Origin: Planctomycetota bacterium
GTDB lineage: Bacteria > Planctomycetota > UBA1135 > UBA2386
DNA: 64,000 nt
Assembly: GCA_020638655.1 (NCBI GenBank)
Contig: JACKIC010000009.1
Location: 124,001 to 188,000, forward strand
Direction of reading: 5' to 3'
Shown here: in pieces, positions 1 through 8,135 of the stretch
Position numbering within the stretch: position 1 is the first letter of the stretch
Layout: each line of letters starts with the position of its first letter
Notes under the pieces: model-generated
The model's input: only the letters and a program-made list of their open reading frames with translations
Told to the model about the DNA's origin: nothing
The model's database searches: none
Position numbers and translations under genes: made by a program

Positions 1-1550
1 TGGTCGGCTTCGCCGTGCGCAAGCTGATCCTGAGCCTGGCCCTGTTCCTCGGCGTGACCGCGGCGGGCGCGTTCACCTACGCGCAGCTGCCGACCGGCTT
101 CGTGCCGCAGGAGGACATGGGCTACTTCATCGCCGTCGCCCAGCTGCCCGACGCCGCCTCGCAGCAGCGCACCCGCGCCGTCGCCGACCGCGTCGACGCC
201 GTGCTCGCTGACACCCCGGGCATCGCCTCGAGCATCCGCATCCAGGGCTACTCGCTCATCGACGGCGCCGCCAACCCGTCCGTCGCGAGCTACATCGTGG
301 TGACCGATCCCTGGCACGAACGCACCACCCCCCAGACGAGCCTGCGCGGCATGCTGCGGTCGGTGATGGGCAGGTTCCGCGAGATCCCGGACGCGCGCAT
401 CTTCGCGTTCCCGGTGCCCTCGATCCCCGGCGTCGGCCTGGTGAGCGGCTTCGACATGCAGCTGCAGGACCGCGGCGGCAACGGCATCGAGGCGCTCGGC
501 GTCGCCGCCGACGCGCTCGCCGAAGCTGCCAACAACCAGCCCGCCATCGAAGGCGCGAGCTCCGGGCTGCGCGCCGGCGTGCCGCAGCTGTTCGTCGACG
601 TCAACCGCGACAAGGTCAAGCAGATGGGCCTGTCGCTGCAAACGGTCTTCGACGCCCTGCAGACCTACCTGGGTTCGTCCTACGCCAACGACTTCAACCG
701 GTTCAGCCGCACCTACCAGGTGCGCGTGCAGGCCGAGTCGGCGGCGCGCGCGACACCGGACGACATCCTGCGGCTGCGCATCCGCAACCCCGCGGGCCAG
801 ATCGTGCCGCTCGCCGCGCTCGCCAGCGTCGAGCTGCGCCACGGCCCGGCGACGATCGTGCGCCACAACCTGTATCCCGCCGCCTCCATCAAGGGCCGCA
901 GCGCCGCAGGCTTCAGCTCCGGCGACGCACTCGCGAGCATGGAGGAGACGCTCGCCAACACCCTGCCCGGCGGCGCCTACGGCGTGGCCTGGAGCGGCCT
1001 CTCCTACCAGGAGAAGGCGGCATCGGGCGGCGCCGGCGCGATCTTCCTGCTGGCGATCTTCCTGGTCTTCCTGGTGCTCGCGGCGCAGTACGAGTCCTGG
1101 TCGCTGCCGATCGCGATCCTGCTCGCTGTGCCGCTCGGGCTGCTCGGCGCGGCGCTCGGCACGATGGTCACGCCGTTCGGCAACAACGTCTACACGCAGA
1201 TCGGCCTGGTGCTGCTGATCGCACTGATCGCCAAGAACGCGATCCTGATCGTCGAGTTCGCGCGCGAGAAGCGGGACGCAGGCCTCGCCGTCGTCGACGC
1301 CGCGATCGAGGCCGCGCGGCTGCGCTTTCGGCCGATCCTGATGACCGCCATCTCGTTCGTGTTCGGCACGCTGCCCCTGGTGGTCGCGAGCGGCGCCGGC
1401 GCCGGCGCGCGCGTCGCGCTCGGCGTCTCGGTGTTCTTCGGCATGATCCTCGCCACGCTGCTCGGCGTGATCCTGACGCCGGCCCTCTACCGGCTCGTGC
1501 AGGGCCTCGCCGAGCGCGGCCGCGGCGGCGCGCACAAGCAGAGCCGCTGA
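1..1550 (+). CDS. RND efflux permease, C-terminal part (5' end outside window)
   Basis: This is the C-terminal half of a hydrophobe/amphiphile-efflux (HAE1, AcrB-like) RND transporter of the inner membrane, which pumps substrates out using the proton gradient. The frame is open from base 3 at the window edge, so the start is missing. After a first membrane helix comes the LPTGFVPQEDMGYF motif that is conserved where the second periplasmic loop of AcrB homologues begins. A pore/docking region follows, then a block of helices from about residue 340 (FLLAIFLVFLVLAAQYESW, then ALIAKNAILIVEFA). The protein ends just after the last helix, which is a normal C-terminus. The TGA stop lies two bases before the left inverted repeat of the insertion sequence. 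The periplasmic adaptor and outer-membrane partners would be expected upstream. Confidence 0.93.
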   Translation, partial: VGFAVRKLILSLALFLGVTAAGAFTYAQLPTGFVPQEDMGYFIAVAQLPDAASQQRTRAVADRVDAVLADTPGIASSIRIQGYSLIDGAANPSVASYIVVTDPWHERTTPQTSLRGMLRSVMGRFREIPDARIFAFPVPSIPGVGLVSGFDMQLQDRGGNGIEALGVAADALAEAANNQPAIEGASSGLRAGVPQLFVDVNRDKVKQMGLSLQTVFDALQTYLGSSYANDFNRFSRTYQVRVQAESAARATPDDILRLRIRNPAGQIVPLAALASVELRHGPATIVRHNLYPAASIKGRSAAGFSSGDALASMEETLANTLPGGAYGVAWSGLSYQEKAASGGAGAIFLLAIFLVFLVLAAQYESWSLPIAILLAVPLGLLGAALGTMVTPFGNNVYTQIGLVLLIALIAKNAILIVEFAREKRDAGLAVVDAAIEAARLRFRPILMTAISFVFGTLPLVVASGAGAGARVALGVSVFFGMILATLLGVILTPALYRLVQGLAERGRGGAHKQSR

Positions 1551-1551
1551 C

Positions 1552-1576
1552 GGGAACTGATCGCCTGAGTGTGGAA
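1552..1576 (+). repeat. Left terminal inverted repeat of the IS
   Basis: Begins GGGAACTGATCGCCTG and ends AGTGTGGAA. It matches the reverse complement of 2766-2790 at 23 of 25 positions. It starts two bases after the stop codon of the RND gene. Confidence 0.85.
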
Positions 1577-1662
1577 TCTGCGATTGACAGTCATGGCGAC
1601 GGCTCCCCGGACACATGCACCTTGGCGAGTTGCGGAGAGCCCGCGCCGCCGAGGAGGAGGCG

Positions 1663-2724
1663 ATGGCGTTCGTACCGAGCCGGTGCCCCAACACCGCATG
1701 TCCGCAGCACCGTGAACCCGAGGGGCGCTTCTACTACCGGCACGGGGTCTATCGCCCGCGCTGCCGGCGCGGCGCGGTGCCGCGCTTTCGGTGCCGGCGC
1801 TGCGGCAAGGCGTTCTCGCCGCAGACATTTCGTCACGACTACCGCGACCGCAAGCCTGAGCACAACGAGTTGGTGTTCCATTTGCTCAGCAGCGGCGTAG
1901 GGCTACGGCAGATCGGCCGCGTCACGGGCCTGGCGCCGAGCTCCGTGCAGATGAAGATGCGCAAGATCGGCCGCACGTGTCGATGGCTGCATCGCAACCT
2001 GTGTCGCACCCTACCTGCCGGAAAAACGTACCTGCTCGACGAGGAAGAGACCTACGAAGGTGCATCGATTCGCACGGTGACCATGCCGTTGGTGATCGAA
2101 CGAGAGTCGTGGTTCGTGATCGCGGTGACCGCCGGCCCGACGCGCCGCCTGGCGGCTCGCGGCACGCGCCGACGCCTTTGGCAAGAACGCGACGAACGTC
2201 GTCGCGGACGCCGTCGCGACCGCAGCAAGACCTGCGTTCGCCAGGTCCTGAATCGGCTGCGCCAGGTCTCCGCCGAGGGCTCGCTCGTGCTGCGCACCGA
2301 CGAGAAGAGCAGCTATCGCGCGGTCGCCCAACAGCTGTTCGGGGACCGCCTGCTGCACGAGACGACGCCCGGGTCACTGGCGCGCAACACGGCAAACCCG
2401 CTGTTCGCGATCAACACCACGATCGCGATGACGCGCGACAACTGCGGCAGACTGCGTCGCCGCTCCTGGCTGGTCAGCAAGCGATGTCTGTGCCTGCGGC
2501 TGCAGATGCACGTGTTCGTCGCCTACCGCAACTACGTGCGCCAGCGCTTCAATCGCGACGCAGATCGCCGACTTTCGTCGGCCGCCAGCCTCGGTCTGCT
2601 ACCCCGCGCACTGTCGGTCGGCGAGCTACTGCGGTGGCGTCAGGACTGGGGACCGCGCAGCAACCACCCGCTCAGCTTCCTCGGCGAGCGCACTGTCACC
2701 GATTCGATGTCGGAACCTGCGTAG
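1663..2724 (+). CDS. Zinc-ribbon DDE-type transposase
   Basis: The only gene of the insertion sequence, about 353 aa. The N-terminus has paired Cys motifs of a zinc ribbon (CPNTACPQH, then FRCRRCGKAFS near residues 45-55). A helix-turn-helix-like stretch follows (GVGLRQIGRVTGLAPSSVQMKM). The catalytic core starts at LDEEETYEG (first acidic residue), continues with VLRTDEKSSYRAV (second), and has an IS1-like tail with an Asn/Arg-rich segment and YRNYVRQRFN. The start at 1663 is preferred because GAGGAGGAGG lies immediately upstream and the zinc ribbon begins there; an in-frame ATG at 1615 lacks this. The very basic stretch in the middle (around residues 165-190) is typical of a DNA-binding enzyme. 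The reading frame is intact, so the element could still be active. The exact IS family is uncertain. Confidence 0.85.
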   Translation: MAFVPSRCPNTACPQHREPEGRFYYRHGVYRPRCRRGAVPRFRCRRCGKAFSPQTFRHDYRDRKPEHNELVFHLLSSGVGLRQIGRVTGLAPSSVQMKMRKIGRTCRWLHRNLCRTLPAGKTYLLDEEETYEGASIRTVTMPLVIERESWFVIAVTAGPTRRLAARGTRRRLWQERDERRRGRRRDRSKTCVRQVLNRLRQVSAEGSLVLRTDEKSSYRAVAQQLFGDRLLHETTPGSLARNTANPLFAINTTIAMTRDNCGRLRRRSWLVSKRCLCLRLQMHVFVAYRNYVRQRFNRDADRRLSSAASLGLLPRALSVGELLRWRQDWGPRSNHPLSFLGERTVTDSMSEPA

Positions 2725-2765
2725 TCCCCGCAACCGATTCAACTTGCTGAAAAACCCGCCTCTCT

Positions 2766-2790
2766 TTCCACACTCAGCCGACCAGTTCCC
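2766..2790 (-). repeat. Right terminal inverted repeat of the IS
   Basis: Reverse complement begins GGGAACTGGTCGGCTGAG. It pairs with 1552-1576 with two mismatches. It ends two bases before the stop codon of the minus-strand glycosyltransferase. Confidence 0.85.
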
Positions 2791-2792
2791 GG

Positions 2793-4697
2793 TCACTCCT
2801 GCCAGCAGACGAGGTTGGGGTTTGGCTCGAGGATCGACTCGTACTGCGCCGCGCTGCCGTGCCGCGCCTGCGGGTCGAGCAGCCGGTAGCGCTCGTACTT
2901 CGCCTGCCGATCCTCCGGCCGCGCCCAGCCCAGGTGCTTGAGCCGCAGCTCGCTGGTCGCCGTGCGCAGCCGGCCGACGTCGAGCGGCCAGCGCCCGCAG
3001 TGCTGCGCCGATTGCCGGAACTCGTCGCCGAGTCCGGGCAGCGCCCGCACCAGGAACGGCCGGAAGGTGCGGTGCGCGCTCCACAGCGGGTCGTCGCGGA
3101 AGCAGCGCTCGTCCCAGAAGTCGTAGAGTCGGAACGCGATCGCGTCGTACTGGTCCTGGTCGACGAGCGCGCGGATCGCCTGCGGCATGCGCTCTTCGAA
3201 CTGCTCGTCCGCGTCCAGGCACAGGATCCAGTCGGGGCACCGCGAGCGGGCCAGCTCCCACTGGCGGCGCCGCAACCGGTGCTCGTCGTGGAAGGTCGAG
3301 TCGCCGAGCTGCACGATCGTGTGCGGCACGTCGCGCAGCACCCGCGCGCAGACGGCGACCGAGTCGTCGGTGCTGCCGTCGTCGACGATCAGCACCTCGT
3401 CGACGTAGCTCGCGGCGTGGCTCAGCACCTTCTCGAGGTGACGGCCCGCCTCGTTCTTGACCAACATCGACAGCAGCACGCGGTTGCCGTGGGTCTTGCG
3501 CGTCGCCGGCAGGACCAGCGGCTCGGCGAGCCGGTGCAGCTGCAGCTCGGTGACGCGCTGGTGCCCGTCGCCCTCGTCGCGCAGGGTCGCGATCAGTCCG
3601 AGATCGTCGCGGAACGGCACTCCCCCGGTCGAACCCTCGCGCACCAGGGTGCCCGCCACGGCGACTCCGCCGTCCGGCAGGTCGCGCTGGCTCAGCGACA
3701 CGACGTGCGAGCGCACCACGGCGCGGCTCGCGCGCGCGTCGGCAGCGCGCTTCGCCGCGCTGGCGCCCAGGTCGGCGCGCAGGGCCGCGCCGAACCACTG
3801 CAGCCCCTCGTCACCGCGCAACGAGTCGTAGTGGGTGTTGCCCCACGCGGCGACCACGTCGCGGACCGTCTGCAGCGCCTCGACGCGCCGCTGCTGCTGC
3901 GCGGTCGAGGCGCGGAAACCGTCGACCCTGGACAGCTCGCTGAGCCGGTAGACGTGCAGCGGCGGATAGTGGGTGTCGGCGTGCAGCTTGAGCCCGAGCA
4001 CCACCGCGCGCACGCAGAAGTGCCGGTCCTCGCCGACGAAGCTCAGGTTGGAGATCGGCTGGAAGCCGACGCCGGCCAGCAGGGCGCGGCGACTGATCAG
4101 CGTGCACGCACCGAGCCCGCCGACCTCGTAGAGACCCGGCTGCAGCAGCTTCTTGAAGAACTCCTGCTTGCGCCGATCGATCTCATCCTGCGAGAGCTGC
4201 TCGTCGCGGCGCTGCTCGTGCATGGTGTACTGGTCGCGCAGCCAGACCTGCGGGCGATCGGGCAGGTACGGATACCACCGCGTCCAGAACACCTCGGAGA
4301 CCACGTCGACGCCGCAGCCGACGAGGTGTCGCAGGGTCGCCGGGTGCAGCACCAGGTCGCTGTCGATCAGGAACACCGCGTCGTGCCCGTGCGCGCGCGC
4401 ATGGTCGAGGATGCGGTCCTTGTAGCGCGCCACCTTCCAGATCAGCTCGTCGCTCCAGACGTGACCGAACTCGTCCTTGGCGTAGTCGCTCGCCAGCTCC
4501 TCTCCGGGCATCAGCGTCGTCGGCTCGGCCTCGGCGAAGCGGCGCAGGTGTTCGCGGCTGTCCTCGTCGACGTTGTCGTCGACGAACGCGAACTCCACCT
4601 GCAGCCCGGTCTTGTCGAGCTCGGACAGCGACCGCAGGAACTCACGCAGGATCGTGGGTTCCTGGCGCACGGGGGCTCCGATCAGGATCTTGTGCAT
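2793..4697 (-). CDS. Two-domain GT-A glycosyltransferase
   Basis: A 634-aa cytoplasmic protein with two glycosyltransferase-like modules. The first (about residues 1-240) starts MHKILIGAPVRQE and carries AFVDDN and LIDSDLVLHP, a DxD-type nucleotide-sugar/metal site, with GGLGACTLISRRALL behind it. The second (about 400-600) is a clear GT2 domain: LLSMLVKNEAGRHLEKVL, IVDDGSTDDS, then CLDADEQF as its DxD. The linker between them is not recognised. The start is set by ATG at 4697 with GGAG about six bases upstream. No sugar donor or acceptor can be deduced. It lies alone, 134 bp downstream of the methyltransferase on the same strand, and its 3' end abuts the insertion sequence. The last residues (NPNLVCWQE) look natural, although the stop codon may be supplied by the IS end. 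Confidence 0.88.
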   Translation of the reverse strand: MHKILIGAPVRQEPTILREFLRSLSELDKTGLQVEFAFVDDNVDEDSREHLRRFAEAEPTTLMPGEELASDYAKDEFGHVWSDELIWKVARYKDRILDHARAHGHDAVFLIDSDLVLHPATLRHLVGCGVDVVSEVFWTRWYPYLPDRPQVWLRDQYTMHEQRRDEQLSQDEIDRRKQEFFKKLLQPGLYEVGGLGACTLISRRALLAGVGFQPISNLSFVGEDRHFCVRAVVLGLKLHADTHYPPLHVYRLSELSRVDGFRASTAQQQRRVEALQTVRDVVAAWGNTHYDSLRGDEGLQWFGAALRADLGASAAKRAADARASRAVVRSHVVSLSQRDLPDGGVAVAGTLVREGSTGGVPFRDDLGLIATLRDEGDGHQRVTELQLHRLAEPLVLPATRKTHGNRVLLSMLVKNEAGRHLEKVLSHAASYVDEVLIVDDGSTDDSVAVCARVLRDVPHTIVQLGDSTFHDEHRLRRRQWELARSRCPDWILCLDADEQFEERMPQAIRALVDQDQYDAIAFRLYDFWDERCFRDDPLWSAHRTFRPFLVRALPGLGDEFRQSAQHCGRWPLDVGRLRTATSELRLKHLGWARPEDRQAKYERYRLLDPQARHGSAAQYESILEPNPNLVCWQE

Positions 4698-4831
4698 GCT
4701 GGGCTCCGGCGACGACCGGGCAGGGGCGCGGCCGACATGGAGGATCTGGGGACTTGGGTCCTCCTTGGCATCGGCAGTTCCGGGCCGCGGACTTCAGCGC
4801 GGGCCCCGCCCCCCCGGCGGGCGGGCCCAAC

Positions 4832-5581
4832 TCAGGCCCGGCGCCACAGGTAGACGTCGGTGTCGTAGACCAGGGCCGCCGCGCCGTCGGCCTGCCGGTG
4901 CGCGGCGTGCAGCTCGGCAAGCAGCTGCATGATGCGCGCGTGCCGCGGTCCGTCGCGGGGCACCGTCGAGGTGCTCATCGCGAGCCCGAGCAACCCGGCC
5001 TCGGTCACGACGTGTTCGTTGCGGAACTGCAACATGCGGTGCCCATCGAAGCCGCTGGCGGGCGCCACCACCGCCGGATCGAAGGTGCTGCGCTGCGCGG
5101 GGGCTTCGGCGTGCATCGCTTCGAGTACGCGGCGATACCCGAGCGAGAACGGATCGACGCGGCTGCGGCGGTTCCACAGGATCGCCAGGCGCCCGCCGGG
5201 ACGCAGCAGCCGCGCGAACTCGGCCAGCGCCCGCGGCACGTCGAACCAGTGGAACGCCTGCGCCACGGTCACCACGTCGAACGCGCCGCCCGGCAACCCC
5301 GTGGCCTCGGCCGTGCCCGCCACGAACGACACGCCCGTCGCGGTCGCCGCCGCCGCGCACATCGCGGCGTTGGGCTCGACCGCGGTGACCCGCGCCCCGC
5401 GCGCGGCGAGCAGGCGCGACAGGATGCCGGTGCCCGCGCCGACGTCGGCGACGCGCGCTGGCCCGTGCGATGCCGCGCCGTCGAGGATCGCGTCGACCGC
5501 GGCGGCGGGATAGGTCGGGCGGAACCGCGCGTAGTCGGCGGCGCGGTCGGCGAAGCGCTCGGTCGGCCGGTCGGGGTTCAT
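4832..5581 (-). CDS. Class I SAM-dependent methyltransferase
   Basis: A 249-aa Rossmann-fold methyltransferase. Motif I is VADVGAGTGILSRL at residues 44-57, and the acidic residue ending strand 2 is in VTAVEPN. The sequence VTVAQAFHWFDVPRALAEFARLLRPGGRLAI matches the motif IV-VI region of the UbiE/methyltransf_11 type. The Trp in AFHWFD is typical of the family that includes trans-aconitate-like and yeast TMT1-like methyltransferases. The substrate is unknown. Its ATG at 5581 overlaps the TGA of the upstream alpha/beta hydrolase (ATGA), so the two are almost certainly co-translated. That pairing suggests a small-molecule modification or ester-metabolism role, but nothing more specific is visible. 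Confidence 0.9.
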   Translation of the reverse strand: MNPDRPTERFADRAADYARFRPTYPAAAVDAILDGAASHGPARVADVGAGTGILSRLLAARGARVTAVEPNAAMCAAAATATGVSFVAGTAEATGLPGGAFDVVTVAQAFHWFDVPRALAEFARLLRPGGRLAILWNRRSRVDPFSLGYRRVLEAMHAEAPAQRSTFDPAVVAPASGFDGHRMLQFRNEHVVTEAGLLGLAMSTSTVPRDGPRHARIMQLLAELHAAHRQADGAAALVYDTDVYLWRRA

Positions 5582-6885
5582 GGCACGTCGACGCGCGCCA
5601 CCGGCAGGCGGGTCCGGTCGAAGCGCTCGACGAAGTCCGCCAGCAGCACCTCGGCGCTCGGTGTCACGGTCTTCTTCACCGGCTTGTTCTTCAGCCGCAC
5701 CTCGACCGCCGCGCCGTCCTTGCCCGGCTTGCCGAGCTGTTCGGCCTGCAGCCACAGCGTGAACGCCGCGACGCCCTGACCATCGGCCTCGAAGCGGCCG
5801 TTCTTCTTGTCGGTGACCTGCAGGCGCGCCGTGTAGTCCCCGAGCCGCTCGAGCAGATAGGCGCGCTGCTGCTCGTCGTTCATGCGCTGCCAGCGCCGCT
5901 CGTCGACCTGCGGCTGCGCCTCGACCTGCACCTTCTTGGTGAAGCGCGTGATCTGCAGCCACGCCGAGCGGGCCTCGGCGGGATCGGCCGCGATGCGCAC
6001 GAGCTGCTGCGGCCGGGCCTCGCGGCGCAGCGCGAAGAACGCCGGCCAGTCGACCGCGTTGAGGTCGGCGTCGTGACCGCGATCGGCGAACTCGAGCAGC
6101 TGCGCGTCCTTGGCGCGCAGCTTCTGGAGCTTGCCGAACGCCAGGTGCAGGTTGGCGAGCAGCAGGGGATCGTCCTGGCTGCCCTGCAGATCGCGGATCG
6201 GCAGCTGCGCGACGTTCTCGAGGTAGCGCAGGTTGTTGGCCGGCCCGAGCTCGAGCAGCGGCCCACCCACCACCGGCAGCGCGCCGGCGAACAGGTCCGG
6301 GTGCCGCAGGGCGAGGTCCCACGCGAGGTGACCGCCGCGCGACCAGCCGCCGACGAAGATCGCGTTCTCGTCGACGTTGGCGCGGCGCCGGGCCCAGCGC
6401 AGCGCGGCCAGCGCGACGGCACGTTCGCGCGGCGCCTTGCTGTAGCCGTCCTGCGAGTTCGGCTCGGTCGGCGCCAGCACCAGCATGCCGACGCGGTCCG
6501 CGATCTGCTGCCAGATCAGGTGCTCGCGCGCCCCCGTGCCGCCCGAACCGTGCCCCCAGAGCAGCAGCGGCGCCGGGCGCGCCGGGTCGTACCCGGCCGG
6601 CACGTAGAGGTGCAGCTCGGTCGCCTCGACGCGATCGAGCACGCGCAACTCGACGGTCTGCCGGCTCGGCCCCTGCTCGAGCGCCGCGAACACACCGAAC
6701 CGCGCGCAGACCGCCTGCCACGCCTGCACGTCCGTCGACAGCCCGAGCAGCCCCTTCACCGCGGCCTGGCGCTCGGCGGAGGTCGGCAGATCGACCGCGG
6801 TCTGCAGGGCCTCGTGCAGCGCATCGTGATCGGGCTGCTGCGGCGCGAGCAGAACGGCGGCGAAGGCACAGGACGCGGCGAGCAT
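5578..6885 (-). CDS. Secreted alpha/beta-hydrolase, esterase-like
   Basis: A 435-aa protein with an N-terminal signal peptide (MLAASCAFAAVLLA), so likely periplasmic. The alpha/beta-hydrolase core shows an oxyanion-hole segment LLLWGHGSGGTG and the nucleophile elbow VGGWSRGG (Ser about residue 182). A His in FADRGHDAD is the probable third member of the triad. Its closest general type is the PHB-depolymerase/feruloyl-esterase-like group (LHLYVPAGYDPARPAPLLL). A C-terminal segment of about 120 residues after the hydrolase core is Lys/Arg-rich and unassigned. It is the first gene of a two-gene operon with the methyltransferase (ATGA overlap). Start: ATG preceded by the box TATCGT seven bases upstream and no ribosome-binding site, suggesting a leaderless message. 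Confidence 0.85.
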   Translation of the reverse strand: MLAASCAFAAVLLAPQQPDHDALHEALQTAVDLPTSAERQAAVKGLLGLSTDVQAWQAVCARFGVFAALEQGPSRQTVELRVLDRVEATELHLYVPAGYDPARPAPLLLWGHGSGGTGAREHLIWQQIADRVGMLVLAPTEPNSQDGYSKAPRERAVALAALRWARRRANVDENAIFVGGWSRGGHLAWDLALRHPDLFAGALPVVGGPLLELGPANNLRYLENVAQLPIRDLQGSQDDPLLLANLHLAFGKLQKLRAKDAQLLEFADRGHDADLNAVDWPAFFALRREARPQQLVRIAADPAEARSAWLQITRFTKKVQVEAQPQVDERRWQRMNDEQQRAYLLERLGDYTARLQVTDKKNGRFEADGQGVAAFTLWLQAEQLGKPGKDGAAVEVRLKNKPVKKTVTPSAEVLLADFVERFDRTRLPVARVDVP

Positions 6886-6892
6886 GGTCGCG

Positions 6893-6898
6893 ACGATA
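6893..6898 (-). promoter_or_regulatory. TAnnnT -10-like box before the hydrolase gene
   Basis: Minus strand reads GGTATCGTCGCGACC directly before the ATG at 6885. TATCGT ends seven bases from the start codon, which predicts a leaderless or near-leaderless transcript. The same GGTATCGTCGC string precedes the gene starting at 22863. Confidence 0.5.
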
Positions 6899-6987
6899 CC
6901 AAATCGGCCCGGGCCGTCGGGCCCGAGCGTCGGCCAGCGCGTAGGAGAAGTCGGCGCGCAGCCTGTTATGGTCACGCGCCGCTGCCG

Positions 6988-7842
6988 ATGTCCGCGCCCG
7001 CCAAGATGAAGAAGCTGCCAGTCGTGATCCTCGCCGGGCTCGTCACCGCGGTCGCCGGGTTCTTCGCCCGGGAGGCCATGAGGCGCGCCCGCGACGTGCC
7101 GATCACCGACGCGTCTCAGTTCCCCGCGCACGGCGTCTTCGCGCCGCCGGTGCAGGACGGCGACGCGGTCTTCTTCGTGGGCAACAGCCTGCTCGGCTGG
7201 GAAGGTCGGTCGTTGCCCGAGTGGGTCGCCGCGCTGGGCATGTCGCTGCAGCCGCCGCTGCGCCTCGAGGTCGGCGCCGACATCGTCTTCGGCAACGCCC
7301 CGCTCGCCGACTTCCTCGGCCACGCCGCCGTGCAGGAGGCGCTCGCTTCGCGCCGCTACAAGGTGTTCGTCCTGCAAGGCGAGGAGTGTGAGGCGGTGGA
7401 CGACGAGGCCGGCTTCCATCAAGCCGTGCGCGACTTCCACGCCGCCGCCGCGGCCGCCGGCGCGAGCACGGTGTTGTTCATGACCTGGGAGATGCCGTGG
7501 CGCGGCTTCCTGCGTTCGGTCGCGTCCTCGTACGAAGCGATCGCACGCGAACTGCAGATCCCGGTGATCCCGGTCGGCCTCGTGCACTGGCGCTGTGATC
7601 AGCAGCCGCCGACGCCGCGACCACCGTTCTGGCTCACGTCCGGCCCCGCAAACCCCGAAGGCGGCCCGCACCCCAACGCGATGGGCGCGGCCGTCAATGC
7701 CTACGCCGTCTTCCAGGCCCTGACCGGCATCGACCCCAAGGGCGTCAACTTCGCCGCGCCGGGCAACGACAACGACGGGGAGCTGATGCGCTACTTCTCG
7801 GACATGGCCTGGAAAGAAATCTCACCTCGACTCCGGCGGTGA
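6988..7842 (+). CDS. Membrane-anchored SGNH-hydrolase-like protein
   Basis: A 284-aa protein with an N-terminal hydrophobic anchor (KKLPVVILAGLVTAVAGFF). After it comes VFFVGNSLLGW, which resembles block I of SGNH/GDSL hydrolases, with Ser67 in the nucleophile position (GNS instead of GDS, as in several SGNH subfamilies). The C-terminal HPNAMGAAVNAYAVF (His228) fits block V. A Gly/Asn pattern for blocks II-III is less clear (VLQGEECEA). The role is probably de-esterification of a surface or periplasmic substrate, inferred only from fold motifs. An alternative start at 7006 (MKKLPVV) would give a more usual signal anchor. It is divergent from the hydrolase gene across 102 bp that contain a TATGGT box 15 bases before the start. 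Confidence 0.72.
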   Translation: MSAPAKMKKLPVVILAGLVTAVAGFFAREAMRRARDVPITDASQFPAHGVFAPPVQDGDAVFFVGNSLLGWEGRSLPEWVAALGMSLQPPLRLEVGADIVFGNAPLADFLGHAAVQEALASRRYKVFVLQGEECEAVDDEAGFHQAVRDFHAAAAAAGASTVLFMTWEMPWRGFLRSVASSYEAIARELQIPVIPVGLVHWRCDQQPPTPRPPFWLTSGPANPEGGPHPNAMGAAVNAYAVFQALTGIDPKGVNFAAPGNDNDGELMRYFSDMAWKEISPRLRR

Positions 7843-8135
7843 ACGGCGTCATCGCCGACCCGGCGGTCCGCACCGCGGCTCGGCTTGCCGGCGGTGGAAC
7901 CGGCCATGCCATGGCAAGGTCGCGGCCGGTCTTCGCCGACGGCCGATAGACCGGTCGCGCGCCGTTTCCGCAACTACGGAACGAAACGCACCGGTCGGCG
8001 GCAAGTAGTGCCGCCGCATGGACTTTGCGACCCCGTTGCACCTCGTAAGCTGCCTCGGCCCCTTCGGGAGTCACAACGCCCAGGACGCCCCCCACGCACG
8101 GGGAAAGAAGACGAGACCGCAGCCGAGAAACCACG
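7843..8135 (+). other. Intergenic region before the NRPS-like gene
   Basis: No convincing coding potential. It holds a TAAGCT box at 8046-8051 that could be a -10 element for the next gene, with only a weak match at the -35 position. A short inverted repeat around GCCGGCGGTGGAACCGGC lies near 7890. No ribosome-binding site precedes the TTG start. Confidence 0.35.

Larger units (their letters stand above)
1552..2790 (+). mobile_element. IS1/IS1595-like insertion sequence with terminal inverted repeats
   Basis: A 1.24-kb element bounded by 25-bp inverted repeats that differ at two positions. It contains one transposase gene that fills most of it. It sits exactly between two convergent host genes: the RND stop codon is two bases to its left and the glycosyltransferase stop codon two bases to its right. 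No direct target-site duplication could be recognised. The pairing may extend outward, because both sides read TGAC(C)GGGAACTG when read inward, so the true ends may include the two host stop codons. The family assignment rests on the zinc-ribbon plus DDE-type transposase and is approximate. Confidence 0.82.

Noticed and set aside
2859..4853. Long plus-strand open frame through the two-domain glycosyltransferase
   Set aside because: Its product is low-complexity (Arg, Gln, Val-rich), while the minus-strand frame has clear GT motifs.
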